A stretch of DNA of 64,000 bases, taken from Beta vulgaris subsp. vulgaris. Lineage: Eukaryota > Streptophyta > Magnoliopsida > Caryophyllales > Amaranthaceae. This document shows positions 45,895 to 55,196 of this stretch, one piece after another. Every line of letters starts with the position of its first letter. Positions within the stretch are counted from its first letter, which is position 1. The translations under genes were made by a program, and so were the position numbers. Below the pieces are notes generated by a model, which saw nothing but the letters and a program-made list of their open reading frames with translations, made no database searches and had not been told where the DNA came from. The stretch is taken from the NCBI RefSeq assembly GCF_026745355.1, contig NC_079206.1, positions 22,065,399 to 22,129,398 of the forward strand, in the 5' to 3' direction.

Positions 45895-46651
45895 ATGTCT
45901 CAAGATAATATGTCTGAAGATAGCATGTCTGAAGGTAGCCAGGAGAATTCAAACGATGTTGCAGCCATTGAAAGTGGCTCTTCTGGGAGTGAGGTCTCAA
46001 AGAGTACCGTAGAAGAAGGTCGGGCAGATGCTATAACCTGCAACTTCACCGTCAAGGGTGGTCGCGTTGATGACCTTGGGCAGTGTACGATATATGCGTA
46101 ACGAAAAAATTTAGTGTTGTTTATGTCGATTACGCAAGGAGAGCGGGGGTCGAAGTGGGGGATTTGTTCTTGGAGTATAGGTCAAAGCACTTGAGCCCAA
46201 TTGCCACACCATTGAAGGTGAATATGCGAGATAATGACGTGGTTCTCGCATATTTAAGGGTCAGTAATCTTCTATTACCAAATACAACTAATTAAACAAT
46301 AAAAATGAGTGTGTACTATAGTTTCTAAAATAATTGTTTTTTTAATATGTACAGGGTAGGGATTTTGTTGCTGTGTCCGTTAACCCACGACTTGTGGCTA
46401 CGTCGCATTGGGTGGTGTTCACAATTCAAGATTTACGCACGAACCCTAATATTGAAAAAATTAGGGTTCAGAAAGAGTCGTTTGTTGGAACATTCATGGA
46501 TGAGTAGGCCGGAAATCGAGGATACGATATACAAGAAGTTCACATGTGGTTGGATGCAACTCCGTTGAACCCAAACATGCGAGTTAAAAAGGCAAAAATT
46601 TATGATGGGGCAGTCATATATGCCCAAGTAATGCATAGGCCACAAGTATAG
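45895..46651 (+). pseudogene. tandem SUMO-like domain protein, element B
   Basis: Exon 1 45895-46260: an acidic Ser-rich tail (MSQDNMSEDSMSEGSQENS), then a SUMO-like domain, ITCNFTVKGGRVDDLG, a one-base shift near 46087, and YDICVTKKFSVVYVDYARRA through NMRDNDVVLAYLR. Exon 2 (about 46355-46651) carries the second domain: VVFTIQDLRTNPNIEKIRV, an in-frame TAG at about 46506 where element A has Trp, then VHMWLDATPL and YDGAVIYAQV, stop at 46649. The first domain matches SUMO spacing (Tyr-x-x-Arg-x-Gly-Val, then the TP loop, then Asp-Val). There is no C-terminal Gly-Gly. Two lesions; the domains align end to end with the element A copy, so the family is real. Confidence 0.68.
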
Positions 46652-47270
46652 CATTTACGATGTAACCTTTATGAACGCTAAAGTTATTTTCAATGCCTAA
46701 AGTTATTTTGAATGCATTCCCATAAGTGCATGATTAATAGTCCCCCAAACATGTAAGGGTTATGGGAATCTACCAATTACTATTTATGTTTTATTAGGCT
46801 AGTGTAATGGGAATGAAATTATTAGTTACGTAATAGTAGTAATGTGTTAAGTTTGATTACGAAATTAATAGTCACGTTTTGAAGATAGCTTTAAGTGCAA
46901 TCTCTCCACTTCGCATATCACATGTAATTGGATGGGCATGAAATGATTATGTAAGTGAAATTACGAACACAACTTATAAATCCATGAAGACAATTTTATA
47001 ACTTTAAAACACAATTTATAACTGATATTCAACTTATACACAACTTTAAAACACAATTTTTAAACTTCAAAACACAATTTATAACTTACACAATTTAGGA
47101 ACACAATTTTTCAATACATATATACAACTTATATTCAACTTATCAACTAACTTAACAAACTTATGATACTTAAGAAACTTATCAAACTTAACAAACTTAT
47201 GAATCTTAACAAACTTATCAAACTTAAGAAAATATATACTTATTATATTCATTGAATAAACTATATTAGT
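46652..47270. other. AT-rich interval with short repeats
   Basis: ACACAATTTATAACT- and ACAAACTTATCAAACTTA-type motifs are repeated at 46970-47230 between the convergent SUMO-like and F-box-like genes. No gene was seen. Confidence 0.5.
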
Positions 47271-47876
47271 TTACACGCACTTCTTCTTGTTCTTCTTGTT
47301 TGTTCCGTCGTCGTCCGAATCGGTTTCCTTCCTCTTCTTGTTGTTGCTCGTTCCCTCATCGGAATGGGTACATTTTGCTTTCTTATTCTTGCTCGTTCCC
47401 TCGTCCATATCGTTACGCTTCCTTTTGCTGGTTCCCTTGTTAGATTTTCCGTTGTTAGGTTTTGGAAACATTTGTTCCCCGAAGAGTAGAGGAAACCCGT
47501 CAAGGAAGTCTGCCCAGTCAGTTGAAAGTGTGTTGTAGAGAGAAATGGCATTAAAAAAAACAATGTCCCTTGCCATCTCCGCTCTCCTCCTCATGCAATT
47601 CTTCATCCAGTTAGATTATTCAAGGAACTCATCATTGAATAGCCTCCATAGCCTGCATGTGCCACGAAGTGCGCCTCTGTCATCGTCCGAACACCTTTCA
47701 AAAATTTCATGTCTCATGATGTGTTCAATTGACAGCAAAGGATGGCGAGGGTTAGGGACATCAACATTTTCAGTATCGTCCACAACATTAATTTGTTGTT
47801 CGTTCACTCCATCCATATTCGTTTCTTGTTTGTTTTCGCTATCCATGTTTCTATCTTGTTCGTTTTTTCGCTCCAT
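47271..47876 (-). pseudogene. F-box-like protein with Lys-rich repeats, element B copy 1
   Basis: The same layout as the element A gene: HPLLSIEHIMRHEIFERC ... GTCRLWRLFNDEF, then DFLDGFPLLFGEQMFPK, then Lys-rich DEGTSKNKKAK-type repeats ending NKKNKKKCV. A single in-frame TAA (47616-47618) sits where element A has a Glu codon, directly after NDEFLE; the frame is otherwise open for 202 codons. An upstream TATA (TGTATAAATAAGGC, about 47950) and the conserved TCTTTTCAATTGTGCCCTTT box (twice, about 47975 and 48037) match the element A promoter. Confidence 0.65.
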
Positions 47877-47959
47877 GTTTCTTTCTTGTTTGTTCTCTTA
47901 TACTTTCTCTTTTGTATGTCAATTATGAATGACTAATGATTATTTTGCCTTATTTATAC

Positions 47960-48135
47960 ACAACTTAAACGTGTCTTTTCAATTGTGCCCTTTAGATAAT
48001 AAGTTTAGTTGTGAAGTGGTGCGACATAAACGTGTCTTTTCAATTGTGCCCTTTAGATAATGAAGTTTAGTATTGAAGTGGTGCGACTCTTCACTATTTT
48101 AAATTTATAGTGTGCCTCTTCATAATTAAGTTATG
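47960..48135 (-). promoter_or_regulatory. duplicated conserved promoter, F-box-like copy 1
   Basis: A tandem duplication of about 67 bp holds two copies of TCTTTTCAATTGTGCCCTTT, plus the TGCCTCTTCATAATTAA block further out. All are shared with the region upstream of the element A gene. Conservation across diverged elements suggests regulatory function. Confidence 0.5.
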
Positions 48136-48599
48136 CCTATTTAAATCTATTTAAAACAAACACTTATTAATAAGGTCAAATAAGTTTCAATCACTAGTAT
48201 ACTATTTATATATTCGCATAAACATAAATTTCACCACTAATATATCTAATAGTGTTGTTTTGATTTTATAAAAAACTAGTAGATAATCATAAATTAATTA
48301 ACAATTATTATTATTTGACCATGATTATAATATTATTTAATAATAGACAATAATACAAGTATAATACTATACATTGTGGTACAAATTTCTAATAATAACA
48401 TAATCAGCTAATACTATTATGAATAATAAAATAATAGACATAATACAAATATATAATTAAATAATATACATAATACAAGTATAATACTATATAATCATTG
48501 TGATACTTTAATTAAAAGTATCATAATAACATAGTCCACTAATAGTGATATGAAAATATGAATAACAAAATAATGGACAAAAATACAAATGTTTGTTAA

Positions 48600-49200
48600 A
48601 CATTAACTATTTGGACCTTAATGGACCGTATTAGACCTGATTGGAACTGGTTGGAACTCATTGGACCTTATTAGACTTGATTGGAACTTATTGCACCTGA
48701 TTGGAACTTATTGCACCTGATGCGAACTTATTGGACCTTATTAGACCTTATTGGAACTTTTTGCACTAATTAGACCTTATTGTAACTTATCTGAACTTAT
48801 CTAAACTTATCTAAACCTACCTGAACTTATTGGACCTGAAACTTAATTATAGAAGTTCAACAAAACACACCGTTAATAAGTTCCAATAAGTTCAGTTTAG
48901 GTTCAATCACTAATATCAGTTCAGATAAGGTAACCCTTAAGCTGATTGGAAGTTATTGGACGTTATTTGAACTTATTGACCTTATTGGTACTTATTTGAC
49001 TTTAATGGACCTGATTAAAATTAAGTTGACCTTATTGAACCTTAGCTTAACTGCACTTATTGAACCTAAAATGAACTTATTGCAGAAAACTGAACTTATT
49101 GCAGTAAACTTATTGAAGCTTATTGGACCTTATATGAAATGAAGTTATTGAACCTAAACTGAACTTATTGGAAATTATTGAAACTTATTAGATGTTGTTG
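48600..49200. repeat. degenerate minisatellite TTGGACCTTATT-type
   Basis: Dozens of short units such as TTATTGGACCTGATTGGAAC, irregular in length. 48140-48600 before it is very AT-rich and gene-free. Confidence 0.85.
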
Positions 49201-49495
49201 GACGTGACTGAAACGTACATTCTGTGTTATTAATCTTTAACAAGTGTGTTGCAGTAAACAATATGTAACAATCCTTCATAAGTTGCCAAGTGTCATATAT
49301 ACTAGGAACCTTGTTAATTTATTACAATTGGAAAATTCCCGCCAAATAGAGCCGAAAATTAGAAAACAAAAACTGGAAATTTCATTTTCTATTGTTGCGC
49401 GCGAAGACCATGTGATAAATAGTGGGAGGCCTCCCATAATCTTCTATTCACAACCACACATAACCTTCCAAACTAAAATTTTCCTTTCGTCTACC

Positions 49496-50344
49496 ATGGA
49501 TAATGTGCTGATAAAAACCAATGAAATTAAAAGCCACCCACGAACACTACACTCTACCATGGATAATGTCGAGCACGATGGGGTGTCGAAAAGTGTCGCT
49601 GCTGTAAAGCCATGTAGTTCAGCACGCAACTTGTTGTCCATGGAATGCATCTCCATAGACGACGTTCTTCAAGGTGTCCTCCACCCAAATACGAACTTCA
49701 ATGCCCATGATCTAGTTCAAATCGACAGCGACGACGTCATCACGCCATACTTCTGTCCAGACGTTGGGGACATAGCATTACATCCGAAGTGGCTTAAATG
49801 TGTACTTACATGGCTCCTTGTAAATTCAAAGAGAGTAGATGTCATGAGTAACCTACACTTAATTGACATTTGCTCTCCTCTCACTCCACGTGTTGAGGTT
49901 ATTGTACTTCAATCCACTAAGTACACGATGGCAATCCGCAGCTTCCAATACAGGTTAACAATTATACGCATCCCATTTACAAGTGATGAAATAGCATTAC
50001 GAGTAATAGTTAACTCTCACCAAACGACCAATGATGTTAGAGATGGTCGTACTTTTAATTTGAGTTTGGAGAAATTAAACAATTCTACTACTATTTGTAA
50101 GCGACGAAAAGTCAACATTTCGAAGTTCCTAACTTTTGCGGTGTGCAATTGTCGTGGTATAGGTCGGAAAACATTTCCAGCAAAACTACAAGAAATATTG
50201 GGTGTACATACACCTGATATAGTTATTTTGTCAGAGTGCAAGGCGTCAAAGGTAATGGCAAGAATTGCTTTGCGTAAATTTAAAGTGAAAAATTTCTCAA
50301 TGGCCGATGCAGATGGTGTTGCAGGTGGAATAGCGATTTTTTAA
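49496..50344 (+). CDS. endonuclease-like domain protein, element B
   Basis: The frame is open from 49244, but ACCATGG at 49496 is the better start, giving 282 residues. About 200 N-terminal residues are unfamiliar. The C-terminal part has NCRGIGRKTFPAKLQEIL, PDIVILSECKAS and GVAGGIAIF, the first third of an endonuclease/exonuclease/phosphatase domain of LINE type. It ends at the point where such domains continue with Trp, exactly as in element A (19171-20193). The shared truncation suggests this short form is what the elements carry. The residues for metal-dependent cleavage located later in the fold are absent, so nuclease activity is unlikely. No lesion. Confidence 0.55.
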   Translation: MDNVLIKTNEIKSHPRTLHSTMDNVEHDGVSKSVAAVKPCSSARNLLSMECISIDDVLQGVLHPNTNFNAHDLVQIDSDDVITPYFCPDVGDIALHPKWLKCVLTWLLVNSKRVDVMSNLHLIDICSPLTPRVEVIVLQSTKYTMAIRSFQYRLTIIRIPFTSDEIALRVIVNSHQTTNDVRDGRTFNLSLEKLNNSTTICKRRKVNISKFLTFAVCNCRGIGRKTFPAKLQEILGVHTPDIVILSECKASKVMARIALRKFKVKNFSMADADGVAGGIAIF

Positions 50345-50802
50345 TGGTCAAACTAACAAAACACCAAGTATTGTTCCCCATGCAATGAAAACGAACAAAT
50401 GGAGTGGGAGTGTCCATGTTTAGTACTATGTTATAATTGTACCTCTCTCCTCCCTGTTTCTATTTACTTCTATGTTATAATTGTAGTTAGTATTATGTTG
50501 TTGTTAAAAAATTATCTATTTAAGCAAATGTCCGCCCATATTGAGTTCATTGTTACATTGTGGCCCACATTTTATGAAATGGCCCAAATTTACATGTATT
50601 ACTTCACTACATTAACAAACATGGGCCAAACTGTCACTTTACTACATGACAATAATACGGGCCAAGATTTCTAAACTGAACTATATGGTTTTTTTCTTAC
50701 CCATTTGTAATAGAATGGATTCGTTAGTCTGATAATGACATTGCTTGTAATTATGTTATAAATGGGGGCTTCAATAAAGTCATAAATAGGGCATGCAATA
50801 AA

Positions 50803-50985
50803 AAAAAATTTGGGCCTGTAATGAAGTTATGAATTGGGCTTGTAATTAATTAAAGTTAAAGTTATCAAGTTATAAATTGGGCCTGTAATTAATTAAATTT
50901 AAAGTTATCAATTTATAAATTGCGCCGCTAATTAATTAAAGTTAAAGTTATGAAGTTATAAATTGGGCATGTAATTAATTAAAAC
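50803..50985. repeat. tandem repeat, about 58-bp unit
   Basis: Three to four copies of a GGGCCTGTAATTAATTAAAG unit followed by TTATCAAGTTATAAATT. Imperfect but clear. 50345-50800 carries no gene. Confidence 0.85.
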
Positions 50986-50999
50986 ATAGTTCTAAATAT

Positions 51000-52390
51000 A
51001 TTTCAAGTATATGCATATAATAAACAAGTATGTGCATATAATTAACAAGTATGTGCATAATAAACAAGAGTATGCATATAAGAAACAAGTGTATGCATAT
51101 AAGAAACAAGTTTATGCATATAATAAACAAGTGTATGCATATAAGAAACAAATTTATGCATATAATAAAGAACTGTGTGCATATAAGAAACAATTTTATG
51201 CATATAATAAACAAGTTTATGCATATAATAAACAAGTGTATGCATATAATAAACAAGTGTATGCATATAAGAAACAAGTTTATGCATATAAGAAACAAGT
51301 TTATGCATATAAGATACAAGTTTATGCATATAAATACAAGTTAATGCATATAATAACCAGTGTATGCATAATTGAAACAAGTATATGCATAATTGAAACA
51401 AGTATGTGCATATGAGAAACAAGTATATGCATATAAGAAACAAGTATTTGCATAATTGAAACAAGTATGTGCATATAAGAAACAAGTATTTGCATATAAT
51501 AAACAATTGTATTTATATAATAAACAAGTGTATGCATATAATAAACAAGTGTATGCATATAAGAAACAAGTTTATGCATATAATAAACAAGTGTATGCAT
51601 ATAAGAAACAAGTTTATGCATATAATAAACAAGTGTATGCATATAAGAAACAAGTTTATGCATATAAGATACAAGTTTATGCATATAATAAACAAGTGTA
51701 TGCATATAAGAAACAAGTTTATGCATATAAGATACAAGTTTATGCATATAATAAACAAGTGTATGCATATAAGAAACAAGTTTATGCATATAATAAACAA
51801 GTGTATGCATATAAGATATCAGTTTATGCATATAATAAACAAGTGTATGCATATAAGATATAAGTTTATGCATATAATAAACAAGTGTATGCATATAAAT
51901 ACATGTTAATGCATATAGGAAACAAGTATTTGCATAATTGAAACAAGTATATGCATAATTGAAACAAGTATGTGCATATGACAAACAAGTATATGCATAA
52001 TTGAAACAAGTATGTGCATATGAGAAACAAGTATATGCATATAAGAAACAAGTATTTGCATAATTGAAACAAGTATGTGCATATGAGAAACAAGTATATG
52101 TATAATTGAAACAAGTATGTGCATATGAGAAACAAGTATATGCATATAAGAAACAAGTATTTGCATAATTGAAACAAGTATATGCATAATTGAAACAAGT
52201 ATGTGGATATGAGAAACAAGTATATGCATTTAAGAAACAACTATTTGCATTATTGGAACAAGTATGTACATATGAGAAACAAGTATTTGCATAATTGAAA
52301 CAAGTATATGCATATAAGAAACAAGTTTTTGCATATTACAAACTAGTATATGCATATAATAAACAACAAGTATGTGCATATAATAAACAA
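51000..52390. repeat. large minisatellite, 21-bp unit
   Basis: About 65 copies of units like TATGCATATAAGAAACAAGT and TATGCATATAATAAACAAGT. Because 21 is a multiple of three, several frames on both strands stay open (YAYKKQV- or MHKLVSY-type heptads, up to 220 codons), but these are not genes. Some sections have higher-order alternation of AAGAAA and AATAAA variants. Confidence 0.95.
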
Positions 52391-52769
52391 GAAACAAGAC
52401 AATTTACTACATGACAAATGTATGTCCCTATTTTTACAACTCCATAATTAAGTTAAACCCCATACATAACAAATATATGAACCAAATGATAATGACGTTA
52501 ATTAAGTTATAAATGGGCCTGTATTAAATTTAAAAATAGGGGATGTAATTAAGTTAGTAATTGGGCCTGTTAATCAATAAAAATTGGGGTTCTAAATAAA
52601 ATGGGCCTGTAATTCTTATAATTCTTAATTAACTTATGGATGACTAAACAATTATATGGCCCAAAGTGGGGAAATACAATTAACAGTCACGTAATTAAAT
52701 GAAACGTCATTTCCCAACAAAAAAATAAATGAAATGTCATACTTTGGAACGTCACCTTACGTCTCTATA

Positions 52770-52780
52770 TAAATACCAAG
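52770..52780 (+). promoter_or_regulatory. TATA box of F-box-like copy 2
   Basis: TATATAAATACCAA about 105 bp before the ATG at 52877. The same TATAAATACCAA occurs at 53883-53894 before copy 3, followed in both by AAGAAAGTAAG-type leader sequence, so promoter and gene were duplicated together. Confidence 0.5.
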
Positions 52781-52876
52781 AAACTTGTTCATTTTGCACC
52801 AAACACAAACACAAACACAAAAGAAAGAAAGTAAGACACCAGTTGGAAAAACCTACTAGAAAGAAAGAAGGGAGAA

Positions 52877-53415
52877 ATGGATGGAAAAAACCCACAGTCA
52901 GAAGAAAACTTGAGTGACAAACAAAGAGAGGCAGATGCTCGTTGGGGACGGAGCATCAATTAAAGAAAAAAAAAATTAGTGTGGAAGGGAGGAACTGATC
53001 AACCGGATGCCCACCCTGTTCTCTCAAATGAATATTTAATGAGAGAACATACTATTCCGAAGTGTCACTGGGATTCAGAAAGAGATATTATCCCAGATGT
53101 CATCTTGATTCCAATAGATCAAATGGAACAGACTTGCAGGTTATGGTATGAATTTACCCGTCCTGAAGACCCCCCTATAAATGTGTGGAAGAGTGTTGAA
53201 ATGGAGAGGAGGGAGGAAATTGCTAGGGATATCATTAGATTCGACGCCGTACAACTGCATGCAAGGATGTCAAGGGATTGGGTGATTTTTGTGATGGGTT
53301 TCCGCTTCTCTTCGGGGAAGACATGTTTCCAGACATGAAGAAGGGGAAGGGGAAAAGGAAGGCAACAGATTGCTTGGTTGAAGACGAAGGATGCAGCAAA
53401 AAGAACCGGGTGTAG
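52877..53415 (+). pseudogene. F-box-like protein, element B copy 2
   Basis: Starts MDGKNPQSEENLSDK, then an in-frame TAA near 52960; the frame resumes with HPVLSNEYLMREHTIPKCHW ... CRLWYEF and IARDIIRFDAVQLHARMS. A one-base shift near 53290 separates the C-terminal block DGFPLLFGEDMFPDM and a Lys-rich end (KKGKGKRK ... SKKNRV, stop 53413-53415). About 17 residues are inserted between the two halves of the F-box-like motif compared with other copies. Two lesions. Confidence 0.55.
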
Positions 53416-53986
53416 TTATATAGTATGTTATTTAGTTATTTACGTAAATATAAGTTTATTCTACTTTACTTTAAGTTTTTATATAGTATATAGTACGTAG
53501 ATAAATATAATTGTAGTTGGTGATCTGAGTTTTTTTTTTTATGGAATTATGATATATATAGTTTTTTTTTGTATGGAATTATGGTTTATAATTGTTTACA
53601 TGGTATTTTTGTGAATGGAGTTTTCATTATAATATATGTCAATTTTTTGTTTGCAATTACTGTATAAAAAAAATTAATAATCTCTGGCTAAATTTTCTGG
53701 CCATAAGAAATTACCAGTTTGTTAAATGGTCCAGATTAATTATCCCAGATCAAGTGGCACAGATTAACATTGAAGAGCGTGAAATTGCAGAAATTAACTG
53801 TGGACGATAATGACGCACAGTAGAGTAGAGTAAGAAATGAAGAGTGACTATTGATTAGACACCAGCTAATAATATATTAGTTTATAAATACCAAACACCG
53901 GTTGTTACTCTATTTTTACATTTCTAAACCAAGAACAAAGAAAGTAAGAAAAACCTCTACCATAATATTTTTGTACAAACTGAAAA

Positions 53987-54268
53987 ATGGAGGGACCAAA
54001 TGGAAATGATCAACCTTTAGCCCACCCTATGTTCTCCGTAGAACACGTAATGAGAGAATTGATTTTACCAAGGTGTGATTGGGATACACAAGTAGCAATC
54101 AAAAGAACATGCAGGTTATGGAGGGAGTTTTCCCGTCCTCGTCATGAAGATATACCTGCATGGCAAAGGTATGACATTAAGAAGAGGGCGGATATGGCTA
54201 ATCATATTATACGTCATGATGTTGTGACACTACATGCAACCATGTCAACAGATTGGGTGTGCTTGTAG
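53987..54268 (+). CDS. F-box-like protein, short form, element B copy 3
   Basis: 93 residues, no internal lesion: MEGPNGNDQPLAHPMFSVEH, then ILPRCDWDTQVAIKRTCRLW, then MANHIIRHDVVTLHATMSTD and a stop after WVCL. It lacks the DGFPLLFGE block and the Lys-rich tail of the other copies, so it keeps only the F-box-like part. It has its own TATA box (53883). A protein with a SKP1-binding motif but no target-binding tail could act as a competitor; this is speculation. 54270-55190 after it is AT-rich without a gene. Confidence 0.5.
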   Translation: MEGPNGNDQPLAHPMFSVEHVMRELILPRCDWDTQVAIKRTCRLWREFSRPRHEDIPAWQRYDIKKRADMANHIIRHDVVTLHATMSTDWVCL

Positions 54269-55196
54269 TTTACGTTCTTTAGTTACTAAAATATACCTTA
54301 ATTCTACATATTTTTGTAACAAAATTGAATGATGCAAAAACGTACTGTTCACTACTCTTTAATCTAAATTTTTTGTTTTGGTTTTTGTTGTTGTCATAAA
54401 GACATAAATATAGTAGTATGTAAGTATTTATCCTAATTTTAACTTGTTTACATGATCATTATCATTATCAAATTTGGACAAGTGGTGTAATTAATACGTC
54501 TTTATATTTAATTTATCCTAATATAGTTGTATGTATATATTTAAAATTTCTGTTGTCAACCACTATGATATGTCTAAAAATTTGGACAACTGTATAATAT
54601 ATGCGCTGTAAATATTTGTGTTCTCAATCACGTGAATCCTTATTATGGTATAATTCCCCATTATAAATTTTTTTCGTCGACACTATCATTATAATGATCT
54701 CTCCGCACTAATTGATTGTCTCTTCCCAACAATTTAAATACGTAATGAAGATTTATTTACGTATGATTTTCTCTTCCCAACAATTGAAATACATAAATGA
54801 AGTTCGAGTATATAGTCAATTCACAAAGTGGTCTGTGTTAAGTTTTAAATTTCATTATGGTGTAATGGACAATAAATCACTTAACTTATTGTAACTGAAT
54901 ATTAAATTCTTCTGGACTGGATTGAATAATGATTTCATGGGGTCGAATATGTAGACCAGTTCTTACTCGTTAAAAAATCCAAGTAATACATGATTATGGC
55001 ATACTAATTCCCCAATTTGTAATTGCAATGTTGCTAATTACAATGACCAACTCCTTAGTAGCCCAGCTCTTCCTCGTTATAAATTAATAATAGTAATATG
55101 AAGACCAACTAACAAAGGTCCCATACTACTAAAGGGCCCATTGGCCCAATGTTGTTAATTACAATGGCCATTTACAATTAAATTTCAAACACCAAC

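Noticed and set aside
51011..52240. Long open frames on both strands (up to 220 codons)
   Set aside because: They run through a 21-bp minisatellite, and a unit divisible by three keeps frames open by default. The predicted proteins are heptad copies only.
18363..52390. Regular short repeats considered as a CRISPR-like array
   Set aside because: Units are directly adjacent without unique spacers, and the DNA is plant nuclear. These are minisatellites.
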